Shown here: positions 53,130 through 60,957 of the stretch, piece after piece | Position numbering within the stretch: the first letter of the stretch is position 1 | Layout of the letters: the number at the start of each line of letters is the position of its first letter | Source: Mesorhizobium shangrilense | GTDB lineage: Bacteria; Pseudomonadota; Alphaproteobacteria; Rhizobiales; Rhizobiaceae | Reading direction: 5' to 3' | DNA: 64,000 bases | Assembly: GCF_028826155.1 (NCBI RefSeq) | Contig: NZ_JAQGPN010000001.1 | Location: 124,001-188,000 of the forward strand | Notes under the pieces: model-generated | Databases searched by the model: none | Told to the model about the DNA's origin: nothing | What the model saw: the letters and a program-made list of their open reading frames with translations, nothing else | Translations under genes and position numbers: made by a program

Positions 53130-54047
53130 ATGGACGTCATCAACGTTACCAATCTCGTGAAGCGCTACGGCGCCAAGACCGTCGTCGACCATGTGACGAT
53201 GACCGTCACCGAAGGCGAGATCGTCGGCTTCCTCGGTCCCAACGGGTCGGGCAAGACGACGACGATCCGCATCATGTGCGGGCTGCTCACGCCCGACGAG
53301 GGCGACGGCAAGGTGCTCGGCTACGACCTCAGGACCGAGAGCCTGAAGATCAAGCGCGAGGTCGGCTACATGACGCAGAAGTTCTCGTTCTACGAGGACC
53401 TGACCATCGCCGAAAACCTTATGTTCGTCGCCCGGCTCTATGAGCTCAAGCCGCCCAAGGAGCATGTCGACCGCACGCTTCAGGAACTCGGCCTGACCTC
53501 GCGGCAGGACCAGCTTGCCGGCACGCTGTCGGGCGGGTGGAAGCAGCGGCTGGCGCTGGCGGCCTGTATCATGCACAAGCCGAGGCTCCTGCTGCTGGAC
53601 GAGCCGACGGCGGGCGTCGACCCCAAGGCGCGCCGCGAATTCTGGGACGAGATCCACCGGCTGGCGCGCGGCGGGCTCACCGTACTGGTCTCCACCCACT
53701 ACATGGACGAAGCAGAGCGCTGCCATCGGATCAGCTATATCTCCTACGGAAAGCTGCTCGCGACCGGCACGGTCGAGGATGTGATCCGCAACGCGGGCCT
53801 CTCCACCTTCGTCGTCAGCGGCGACGGGCTCAACGAGATCGCCGAGGAGCTCCAGGGCCGCCCCGGCGTCGAACAGGTGGCGCCATTCGGCGCGACGCTG
53901 CATGTCGTCGGCTCCGACCGGGCGGCGCTCGAGGCATCCCTCGAGGACATCAAGGCGAGGGAGCACGTCTCCGTAGAGGCGGGCGAGACCAGCCTCGAGG
54001 ACGTCTTCATCCAGTTCATGGCCGGCTCCAAGGACAACATGGCATGA
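53130..54047 (+). CDS. ABC transporter ATP-binding protein (YbhF-like, half size)
   Basis: 305 residues: Walker A GPNGSGKTTT, signature LSGGWKQR, Walker B LLLLDEPTAGVDP, H-loop STHYMDEAERC. One ATPase domain, whereas YbhF has two, so a homodimer is expected. The stop overlaps the permease ATG (ATGA). Confidence 0.85.
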   Translation: MDVINVTNLVKRYGAKTVVDHVTMTVTEGEIVGFLGPNGSGKTTTIRIMCGLLTPDEGDGKVLGYDLRTESLKIKREVGYMTQKFSFYEDLTIAENLMFVARLYELKPPKEHVDRTLQELGLTSRQDQLAGTLSGGWKQRLALAACIMHKPRLLLLDEPTAGVDPKARREFWDEIHRLARGGLTVLVSTHYMDEAERCHRISYISYGKLLATGTVEDVIRNAGLSTFVVSGDGLNEIAEELQGRPGVEQVAPFGATLHVVGSDRAALEASLEDIKAREHVSVEAGETSLEDVFIQFMAGSKDNMA

Positions 54048-55180
54048 GGAGCGTCTTCTCCTTCCCGCGGCTGGGCGCGCTCCTCATGAAGGAGTTCATC
54101 CAGATGCGGCGCGACCGCATCACCTTCGCCATGATGCTCGGCGTGCCGCTGATGCAGCTCGTGCTGTTCGGCTTTGCCATCAACAACGACCCCAAGAGCC
54201 TGCCGGCCGCACTGGTGGCGACCAGCAACGACAACTACACGCGCGCCATCGTCTCGGCGCTGCAGGTGACCGGCTACTACCGCTTCGATCACATCGCGAG
54301 AAGCGCCGCGGAGGCTGAGGCGCTCCTCGCCCGCGGGGATGTTTCGTTCGTCGTTACCATCCCGTCGGACTTCGCCCGGCGGGTCGTGCGGGGCGACAAG
54401 CCGCAAATCCTCATCGAGGCCGACGCCACCGATCCGGCCGCCTCCAGCGGCGCCATCTCGACGCTGTCCACGCTGGCCTCGCAGGCGCTGCTGCGCGAAC
54501 AGGGGATGCAGCAGGCGGCGGCCGAGAACGCCGACAGCGCGCTCTCGGTGGTCGTCCATCGCCGCTACAACCCCGAAGGCATCTCGCAATACAACATCGT
54601 GCCCGGACTGCTGGGCGTCATCCTGCAGATGACCATGGTGATGATGACCTCGATGGCGCTGACGCGGGAGACGGAGCGGGGCACCATGGAGAACCTGCTC
54701 GCCATGCCGGCCAACCCCGCCGAGATCATGCTCGGCAAGGTGCTGCCGTTCCTGGGGGTGGGCGCGGTGCAGGTGGCGGTGGTGCTGGTGGCGGCAAAGC
54801 TGCTGTTCGGCGTGCCCTTCATCGGTTCCCTGGCGATGCTCCTGTCCGCCGTATTCGCCTTTGTGCTCGCGCTGGTGCTGCTGGGCTACACGATCTCGAC
54901 GGTCGCCCGTACTCAGATGCAGGCCATGCAACTGACCTTCTTCTTCTTCCTTCCCTCGATCCTGCTCTCGGGATTCATGTTCCCTTATCGCGGCATGCCG
55001 CAATGGGCCCAGTATCTCGGCGAGATCCTGCCGCTGACGCATTTCCTCAGGATCATCCGCGCCGTGATGCTCAAGGGCGCCGACTTCGCAGCCATCTCGA
55101 CGGAAGTCGTGTGGCTCTGCGGGTTCATCCTGTTTTTCGCCGTATTGGCTCTGTTGAGGTTCCGACGCACGCTCGATTGA
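54044..55180 (+). CDS. ABC-2 type permease (YbhS/YbhR-like)
   Basis: 378 residues: an N-terminal span (FAMMLGVPLMQLVLFGFAIN), a large periplasmic domain (about 55-175), then five spans with TRETERGTMENLLAMPANPAEIMLGK. Only one permease gene is present, so it should homodimerise, unlike the YbhS/YbhR pair. Exports drugs or lipophilic compounds with the two partners encoded upstream. Confidence 0.85.
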   Translation: MRSVFSFPRLGALLMKEFIQMRRDRITFAMMLGVPLMQLVLFGFAINNDPKSLPAALVATSNDNYTRAIVSALQVTGYYRFDHIARSAAEAEALLARGDVSFVVTIPSDFARRVVRGDKPQILIEADATDPAASSGAISTLSTLASQALLREQGMQQAAAENADSALSVVVHRRYNPEGISQYNIVPGLLGVILQMTMVMMTSMALTRETERGTMENLLAMPANPAEIMLGKVLPFLGVGAVQVAVVLVAAKLLFGVPFIGSLAMLLSAVFAFVLALVLLGYTISTVARTQMQAMQLTFFFFLPSILLSGFMFPYRGMPQWAQYLGEILPLTHFLRIIRAVMLKGADFAAISTEVVWLCGFILFFAVLALLRFRRTLD

Positions 55181-55304
55181 GGGAATAGAGCTGGGGGGCA
55201 TCCGTTCATCCTATCCGTGCGTAACGGAACTTGATCACGCCAAGTTCACGAACGTGAAACTGAATGCTTGCGGCCGCGTTTTGCCGCAAACGGAGACGAG
55301 ACAC

Positions 55305-55703
55305 ATGCGCAGACTCCTTATCTCTTCCGTGCTGGCCGTAGCGACGGCGGTCACCGGCTTGCCACTCACCGCGACCACCGCCTCGGCCCAGGATGTCGAG
55401 TTGAGAATCGATCGCGACGGGCCGCAGCTGAGGCTCCGGGAGGGCTGCAATCCAAACTACGAGGATTGTTACGACCGGGGCCGCTATGACCGACGCGACT
55501 ACGATCGCCGAGGCTACTACGAGGTCGAGAATCGTGGGTGCACGCCCGACCGCGCGTTGCGCAAGGCGGACCGCATGGGCATCCGCCGCGCCCGCATCGT
55601 CGACGTCGATCGGCGTTCTATCGAGGTCCGCGGCCGCGACCGCAGGGGTGACCGGGTCTACCTGACCTTCGGCCGCCGCGACCGCAGCTGCCCGGTCTGG
55701 TAA
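55305..55703 (+). CDS. Secreted basic/Tyr-rich hypothetical protein
   Basis: 132 residues. A signal peptide (MRRLLISSVLAVATAVTGLPLTATTASA) is followed by Arg/Asp/Tyr-rich sequence (YDRGRYDRRDYDRRGYYEVE) and a C-terminal domain with GCTPDRALRKADRMGIRRARIVDVDRRSIEVRGRDRRGDRVYLTF, common in small rhizobial exported proteins. GGAGACGAG precedes ATG 55305. Confidence 0.7.
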   Translation: MRRLLISSVLAVATAVTGLPLTATTASAQDVELRIDRDGPQLRLREGCNPNYEDCYDRGRYDRRDYDRRGYYEVENRGCTPDRALRKADRMGIRRARIVDVDRRSIEVRGRDRRGDRVYLTFGRRDRSCPVW

Positions 55704-55731
55704 CCGCCTGCGAACGGGACGTCGGAGGCCA

Positions 55732-56721
55732 TCAGGCCTCCGACAGCAACCTTGCATAGACGCTGAGGTCGACGTTGCCGCCCGACAGCACGACGGCCAC
55801 GCATCTGCCGCTCAGGTCGATCTGACCGGACCCGACCGCCGCAAGGCCGACCACCCCTCCAGGTTCGACGACCAGCTTCAGATGCGACGCGGCATCGCGC
55901 ATGGCGGCCGCGGTATCTTTCTCGGAAACGGCGACCGCACCGCTCAGCGCTCTTCGGTTGATCTCGAAGGTGATCTCGCCCGGCTCGGGCGTCAGGATGG
56001 CGTCGCAGATCGAGCGGAAGCCGGACGCGTTGGCGACGCGCCTGCCTTCGGCCAGCGAGCGGCGCGTGTCGTCAAAATTCTCCGGCTCGGCAGCCCAAAC
56101 CTCGGTGCTCGGCAACAGCGCCTTCACGGCAAGCGCGATGCCGCTGATCAGCCCACCGCCGCCGCAAGGCGACACGACGGCGTCCAGCTTCGCTCCCAGG
56201 TCGGCGGCCTGCGCAACCAGCTCCAGTCCGATCGTGCCCTGCCCCGCGATGATCATCGGATCGTCGAACGGTTTTACAAGCACCCGACCCGCATCGACGT
56301 AGGACTTCACCACCGCGTCGCGGTCGTCCTTGAAGCGGTCGAAGGTGATCACGGTGGCGCCCATCGCATCGACATTGCGGCGCTTGATCGCCGGCGCGTC
56401 GATCGGCATCGCGATCACCGCGTCGATGCCGAACAACTTGGCCGCCGCGGCGACGCCCTGTGCATGGTTGCCCGACGAATAGGCCACGATGCCGCGCGCC
56501 CGTTCCTCCGGACTGAGGGATGAGATCTTGTTGTAGGCGCCACGGAACTTGAAGGATCCGGTGCGCTGCAGCACCTCGGGCTTGAACAGGACGCGGCCGC
56601 CGACGCGATCGTTGAGGGCGGGCGATTCGAGCAGCGGCGTCTCGATTGCGTGGCCCTTGATGCGGGCCGCCGCAGCGTGGACGTCCTCGATGGTGGGCAC
56701 GGCTGGGGCGTGGATGGTCAT
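55732..56721 (-). CDS. Threonine/serine dehydratase (PLP, catabolic type)
   Basis: A 329-residue fold-type II PLP enzyme. The Schiff-base Lys is in RTGSFKFRGAYNKI (about residue 52), with SSGNHAQG and the phosphate loop SPCGGGGLISG. No ACT regulatory domain, so it is the TdcB/serine racemase-like class rather than biosynthetic IlvA. Converts Thr/Ser to keto acid and ammonia. ATG 56721; poor Shine-Dalgarno. Confidence 0.82.
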   Translation of the reverse strand: MTIHAPAVPTIEDVHAAAARIKGHAIETPLLESPALNDRVGGRVLFKPEVLQRTGSFKFRGAYNKISSLSPEERARGIVAYSSGNHAQGVAAAAKLFGIDAVIAMPIDAPAIKRRNVDAMGATVITFDRFKDDRDAVVKSYVDAGRVLVKPFDDPMIIAGQGTIGLELVAQAADLGAKLDAVVSPCGGGGLISGIALAVKALLPSTEVWAAEPENFDDTRRSLAEGRRVANASGFRSICDAILTPEPGEITFEINRRALSGAVAVSEKDTAAAMRDAASHLKLVVEPGGVVGLAAVGSGQIDLSGRCVAVVLSGGNVDLSVYARLLSEA

Positions 56722-57163
56722 GGGGCAATCCGTTCCAGAGTTTTCCCGGATGGTGCATGGAAGAGCACGGCTTGCCAGCAAAAAGATGTCATCGCGACAA
56801 TCGTCAGTTCGTGCGTCGCTCTTTTCGCGGGGGTGGCATTGCGGCCTGGCGCCACTTGTCCGCCAGTTGTGCATGAGGCCGGCATGGGACCTTTTGGTGG
56901 GCTGCGCGGATAGCGCGGCATGGGTCCTAGGGTCTCCGCAGTTCGCTTCGCTCCTGCTCCGCCCTAGGATGACGAAGTTTGAGAGGACAGCCGCTAATCA
57001 CCAACGTTGGTGCTTAGCGGCTGTCCTCTCCCACTTCGTCATCCCAGGGCAAGCGCAGCGAAGCGGAGCGCGACCCTGGGACCCATGCCAGAACGCTGCG
57101 GACGCACACTTACCGTGCCCATGCCGCGAGGTTTAGGGCGAACGCCAACCGTGCTGCTCGCGT
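56722..57163. other. 442-bp gap dominated by an inverted-repeat element
   Basis: No gene. Most of it is the 171-bp near-palindrome described separately; the first 195 bp should hold the dehydratase promoter, with nothing else recognised. Confidence 0.6.
56918..57088. repeat. 171-bp nested inverted repeat (MITE-like)
   Basis: Outer arms begin GCATGGGTCC and end GGGACCCATGC. Middle arms GCCCTAGGATGACGAAGT (56961-56978) pair with 57033-57050 with one mismatch; GAGAGGACAGCCGCTAA (56981-56997) pairs exactly with 57014-57030; the centre is the palindrome CACCAACGTTGGTG. No coding capacity. Confidence 0.85.
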
Positions 57164-57787
57164 CTATGCCGCCGCCGGCCTGGTCACCCGCCTCAGCGTG
57201 AGGTTTATGCGGCCGCCATTCTTCAGCAGCGTGGAGGTTTCGGGGTAGATGCGGTCGACCCCGTGGAAGGCGAGCCGCCCTTCCCCGCCGAGGATGACGG
57301 CGTCGCCGCTCTCGAGCCGGAACGAGACCGTATTGCCCTGGCGCGTATTCTCGCCCACCCGGAACAGGCAAGCGTCGCCGAGGGAGAGCGACACCACCGG
57401 CGCGTCGAAATCCTGCTCGTCGCGATCCTGATGCAGGCCCATCTTCGCCTCGGCCGTATAGAAATTGACCAGGCACGCTTCCGGCGGATGCGGGTAATCC
57501 GAAAGCGCGCGCCAGACGGCAAGCAGGCGCTCCGGCATTGCCGGCCACGGCCGTCCGGTGACCGGATGGGTGGCCTGGTAGCGATAGCCGCGGTCCCGGT
57601 CGGTCACCCAGCCGAGCGATCCGCAATTGGTCATGCGCACGCTCATCGGCTTGCCGGTCTTGGGCATCGTCGGCACGTAGAGGGGAGCCTCGGCGACGAC
57701 GGCGCGGATATCGGCCAGCAGCGCATCCTGCGCGGCGGGATCGAGATAGCCCGGCATGTGACGGATGCCTTCCGGCAGGACCAGCAT
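57164..57787 (-). CDS. alkB: AlkB-like Fe(II)/2-oxoglutarate dioxygenase
   Basis: 207 residues: HxD iron site in MGLHQDRDEQDFDAPVVSLSLG, distal His in LAFHGVDRIYP, and the 2-oxoglutarate Arg pair in GGRINLTLRRV. Repairs 1-methyladenine and 3-methylcytosine in DNA/RNA. ATG 57787 with AGGGAG upstream; an upstream ATG at 57814 is less likely. Divergent from the amidotransferase gene. Confidence 0.85.
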   Translation of the reverse strand: MLVLPEGIRHMPGYLDPAAQDALLADIRAVVAEAPLYVPTMPKTGKPMSVRMTNCGSLGWVTDRDRGYRYQATHPVTGRPWPAMPERLLAVWRALSDYPHPPEACLVNFYTAEAKMGLHQDRDEQDFDAPVVSLSLGDACLFRVGENTRQGNTVSFRLESGDAVILGGEGRLAFHGVDRIYPETSTLLKNGGRINLTLRRVTRPAAA

Positions 57788-57903
57788 GAGCGACTCCCTG
57801 TCTGTCGCAACCAAGATAGGGCCTGCGGCACGGCTTCGTTAACCCGAAATTCACCATGACTTCGCAGCATGTCCGCATCGGTTGCGAAAATGGGGAACGC
57901 CGC

Positions 57904-58713
57904 ATGTGCCGGTGGGCGGCCTATCTGGGCGACGAGGTCTTCCTCGAGGACATCGTGACCGCGCCATGCCATTCGCTGATCGCGCAGAGCCACCACGCGC
58001 TGGAGGCCAAGACGCCGACCAACGGCGACGGTTTCGGCGTCGCATGGTACGGCGCGCGGCCGGAACCCGGGCTCTATCGCGACATCCTGCCGGCGTGGTC
58101 CGATCCCAACCTCAAGAGCCTCTGCCGGCAGATCCGCTCGCGGCTTTTCCTCGCCCATGTGCGCGCCTCGACCGGAGGCGCCACCAGCCGCGCCAACTGC
58201 CATCCCTTCGCCTTCGGCCGCTGGTCGTTCATGCACAACGGCCAGATCGGCGGTTTTGAGAAGATCCGCCGGCGGCTGGAAGCCTCCATCGCCGACGACC
58301 TCTACGACCTCATGGAGGGGACCACCGATTCCGAGCTGCTGTTCCTGATGATGCTGCAGGAGGGACTGGATGAAGACCCGCAAGGCGCGGCGGAGCGCGC
58401 CACGGCGCGTGCCGTGCTTGCGGCGCAGGAGGCGGGCATCCAGTCGGCGATCCGCCTCACCGCGGCATTCTCGGACGGCGAGGCGCTGCACGCGATCCGC
58501 TACGCCACCGACGCCTTCGCGCCGACGCTCTACACGGCGCAAGTGTGCGGCGCAGGCCGCTGCCTGGTCTCGGAACCGTTCGACCGGGAAGGGCCGAACT
58601 GGCAGCCGATACCCCCCGCGAGCTTCGTGACGATGACGCGGGAGCGAGTCACCATCCGGCCGTTCCAGCCCGGGACGCAGCCGGCGGCGGAGCGGGAACT
58701 GGTGGCGTCCTAG
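57904..58713 (+). CDS. Class II glutamine amidotransferase (YafJ/EgtC-like)
   Basis: 269 residues. Starting at ATG 57904 gives MCRWAAYLG with the N-terminal nucleophile Cys2 once Met is removed; NGDGFGVAWYG and HVRASTGGATSRANCHPF, with FMHNGQIGGF, complete the Ntn amidohydrolase site. The upstream ATG at 57856 would block the mature N-terminus. Substrate partner unknown. Confidence 0.82.
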   Translation: MCRWAAYLGDEVFLEDIVTAPCHSLIAQSHHALEAKTPTNGDGFGVAWYGARPEPGLYRDILPAWSDPNLKSLCRQIRSRLFLAHVRASTGGATSRANCHPFAFGRWSFMHNGQIGGFEKIRRRLEASIADDLYDLMEGTTDSELLFLMMLQEGLDEDPQGAAERATARAVLAAQEAGIQSAIRLTAAFSDGEALHAIRYATDAFAPTLYTAQVCGAGRCLVSEPFDREGPNWQPIPPASFVTMTRERVTIRPFQPGTQPAAERELVAS

Positions 58714-58777
58714 CACCGATATGATCGCTTGATCAGAGCGAGACGACCGCGGAGGTTCTTTCCTTCCGACAGAAGTC

Positions 58778-58807
58778 TCCCGGGTGATGGAAAAACACCT
58801 CCCGGGA
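58778..58807. terminator. Bidirectional hairpin between convergent genes
   Basis: TCCCGGG (58778-58784) pairs with CCCGGGA (58801-58807) around a loop with AAAAA. It lies between the amidotransferase stop and the DUF1127 stop. Confidence 0.5.
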
Positions 58808-58814
58808 TCTTGCG

Positions 58815-59018
58815 CTAGAAGCGCACCATGTGACCGCGCTGGCCGGTACTCAGGGGACGCCTCAGGCCAACGTCACGCAAAAGGTGGTCGTCCATCACCT
58901 CGAAGGAGGCGAACTCCCGGTTGGCGCCGCGCGCGGCCGACGCGCTGCCGCGCCAGTTCGTCAGACGGCCGAGGAGCCCAGCCCCGGCGCGTCCATCGGT
59001 TCTCGTCAAAGTGCTCAT
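58815..59018 (-). CDS. DUF1127 family small protein
   Basis: 67 residues with the DUF1127 core FASFEVMDDHLLRDVGLRRPL near the C-terminus and an Arg-rich N-terminal part. Small DUF1127 proteins in Agrobacterium and others affect phosphate and carbon metabolism or RNA turnover. GGAG precedes ATG 59018. Confidence 0.78.
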   Translation of the reverse strand: MSTLTRTDGRAGAGLLGRLTNWRGSASAARGANREFASFEVMDDHLLRDVGLRRPLSTGQRGHMVRF

Positions 59019-59079
59019 GATCAGGCTCCATGCTGCAGCGGAGCGTTCTCCGCCGCGGTTGGCTTTTCAGTCTGCCTCG

Positions 59080-60036
59080 TCAGGCGCTGAGCGCCATGGG
59101 AGGCAGGCAGGCTTCGCATATGGCCGCCATGTGGCGGTGGTCGGTGCCGCAGCACCCGCCGAGGATGCGCATGGCGGGGAACGACCGCATCAGGGCGTGG
59201 TAGCGGCGGCCGAGGTCGGCCGGATCGCCGGCGTCGAGCGTCTCGGATTCGTCGAGTTCCTGATGGCTCTTCGCCGAGGCGTTCGCTCGGATGCCGTGAA
59301 TGCGCTTCATCCAGGGCGCATCCCTGCGCAACGCACCCTCGAAATGGCTCGGGTGCGCGCAGTTGATCATGAAGTAGAGCGGGTACCCGTCCGACTTCTC
59401 GTCAACCGTCTCGATGGCTTCCTGCAGGGTGGCCCCGCCAACCAGTCGGCCGTCGGTCTCCACCGTGAAGGCAACCACGCACGGCATCCTTGCCGCCTTC
59501 GCGGCGCGTGCGACGCCGAGCGCCTCGTCGATGCTGTTCATCGTGATCGCCGACACCATGTCGGCGGCCGTGTGGGCGAACAGCCCGACCTGAAAGGCGT
59601 GGTAATCTTCCGCCTCCGCCGCCCCCATTCGGCCGGCCTTGTAGCCGTCGCCCCTCGGGCCGATGGCGCCGTTGATGACGCAGGGCGTTGTCGGTGTTTC
59701 CCACACGTCCCGAAGCGCCTCGACGAGGTCGACCGAAGTGCGATTGACTCTGCGCAGTGCATCCGGCGAGTAGCCGAGCGTGGCGCCCCAGTCGGGACTT
59801 GCCCGCCATGTCGCAGTGTCCAGCACAAAGCCGAGCCGGTTCTGCTGGGCGAGCGCCAAGTACTTCTCATAGTAGTCGACCAGATGCGAGCGGCCGGAAG
59901 CGCTGTCCAGCAGCACGAAGGATGCGAACTGCGGCAGATCGAGGCCTTGAAGAAAGATGAGCGAGGTCTCCATTCCGCCATCGCTCAAAAAGAGGCCACC
60001 CTGCATTTGCGGCAGATCGTGACGATATTTCGCCAT
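59080..60036 (-). CDS. Homocysteine S-methyltransferase family protein
   Basis: 318 residues with the MmuM-type zinc site: MINCAHPSHF (first Cys) and GGCCGTDHRHM (Cys pair). N-terminal SDGGMET is also conserved. Transfers a methyl group from S-methylmethionine or a similar donor to homocysteine. ATG 60036; its Shine-Dalgarno lies in the loop of a hairpin. Confidence 0.85.
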   Translation of the reverse strand: MAKYRHDLPQMQGGLFLSDGGMETSLIFLQGLDLPQFASFVLLDSASGRSHLVDYYEKYLALAQQNRLGFVLDTATWRASPDWGATLGYSPDALRRVNRTSVDLVEALRDVWETPTTPCVINGAIGPRGDGYKAGRMGAAEAEDYHAFQVGLFAHTAADMVSAITMNSIDEALGVARAAKAARMPCVVAFTVETDGRLVGGATLQEAIETVDEKSDGYPLYFMINCAHPSHFEGALRRDAPWMKRIHGIRANASAKSHQELDESETLDAGDPADLGRRYHALMRSFPAMRILGGCCGTDHRHMAAICEACLPPMALSA

Positions 60037-60037
60037 T

Positions 60038-60065
60038 ATGGTATTCCTCTCGTTGATAATACCAT
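60038..60065 (-). promoter_or_regulatory. 5'-UTR hairpin with the Shine-Dalgarno in its loop
   Basis: On the mRNA, AUGGUAUU and AAUACCAU pair (8 bp) around a 12-nt loop holding GAGAGG; the second arm ends one base before the AUG at 60036. It could hold the ribosome site open or be an operator. Confidence 0.6.
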
Positions 60066-60243
60066 CCGCCTCATATGTGGGCGGGATCGGATCGACCGCA
60101 GATTTGCCGATCTTTTGCCCCGCGGATAGAAATCTCGCGGTCAGGTGATGCCGCCGTTCGCTAAAGCGAAACAAATTCATACGCTTGCGCGGCATGTGGC
60201 ATCTTGACCGATTTATGTTGGATTGTGTGGCAATTCGAAAACC

Positions 60244-60256
60244 GTACCGCCGGTAC
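60244..60256. promoter_or_regulatory. Putative TetR-family operator
   Basis: GTACCGCCGGTAC is a perfect palindrome around a central base, 23 bp upstream of the TetR-type ATG. Position suggests autoregulation. Confidence 0.55.
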
Positions 60257-60278
60257 AGCAATTCGAGGGAATTTGGAC

Positions 60279-60926
60279 ATGCGCAAGGGCGAAGCGACGC
60301 GCGAACGCATCCTCGAGATCGCCGAGGCATCGGTGCTGGCGAAGGGATTCGCGGCGACCTCGATCGAAGAGTTGATCGCCGAGGCGGGCATCACCAAGAG
60401 CGGGTTCTTCTACCACTTCCGGGACAAGAACGAATTGGCGCACGAGATGCTGCGCCGCTACGTGGCCTCCGACATGAGCATCCAGGACCAGATCTTCGAG
60501 CGGGCCGCGGAACTCTCCGACGACCCGCTGCAGCGCTTCCTGATCGGACTGAAGCTTTTCGCCGAGGCCATGGCGGACCTGCCCGGCGTGCATCCCGGCT
60601 GCGTGATCGCATCGATCTGCTACCAGGAGCGACTGTTCGACCGCGAGGTGATCGATCTCAACCGACAGGCGGTGGAGAACATGAACACGCGGTTCCGCGG
60701 TTATCTCGAGGCGATCGCCGCGACCTACCCGCCGCGCGAGCCCATCGACCTCGAGGCGATGGCGGAGATGGTGTCCTGCATCGTCGACGGCGGCATCATT
60801 ATGGCCAAGATCCTGGACGACCCGACGCGGCTGGTGCGCCAGGTGCTGGCCTACAGGGCCTTTGTGAAGCTGCAGTTCTCGCCTGCCGACTCGCTCACCA
60901 GACCGGCTCCGGCGCGCGCTGCCTGA
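60279..60926 (+). CDS. TetR/AcrR family transcriptional regulator
   Basis: 215 residues: HTH with FAATSIEELIAEAGITKSGFFYHFRDKNELAHEML, then a ligand domain with HPGCVIASICYQERLF. GAGGGAA precedes ATG 60279. Probably controls itself and perhaps the divergent methyltransferase gene. Similar in style to AcuR-like regulators; ligand unknown. Confidence 0.8.
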   Translation: MRKGEATRERILEIAEASVLAKGFAATSIEELIAEAGITKSGFFYHFRDKNELAHEMLRRYVASDMSIQDQIFERAAELSDDPLQRFLIGLKLFAEAMADLPGVHPGCVIASICYQERLFDREVIDLNRQAVENMNTRFRGYLEAIAATYPPREPIDLEAMAEMVSCIVDGGIIMAKILDDPTRLVRQVLAYRAFVKLQFSPADSLTRPAPARAA

Positions 60927-60957
60927 ACCGCGCGCGCCAGCAAGATCGCCAGTCTCA

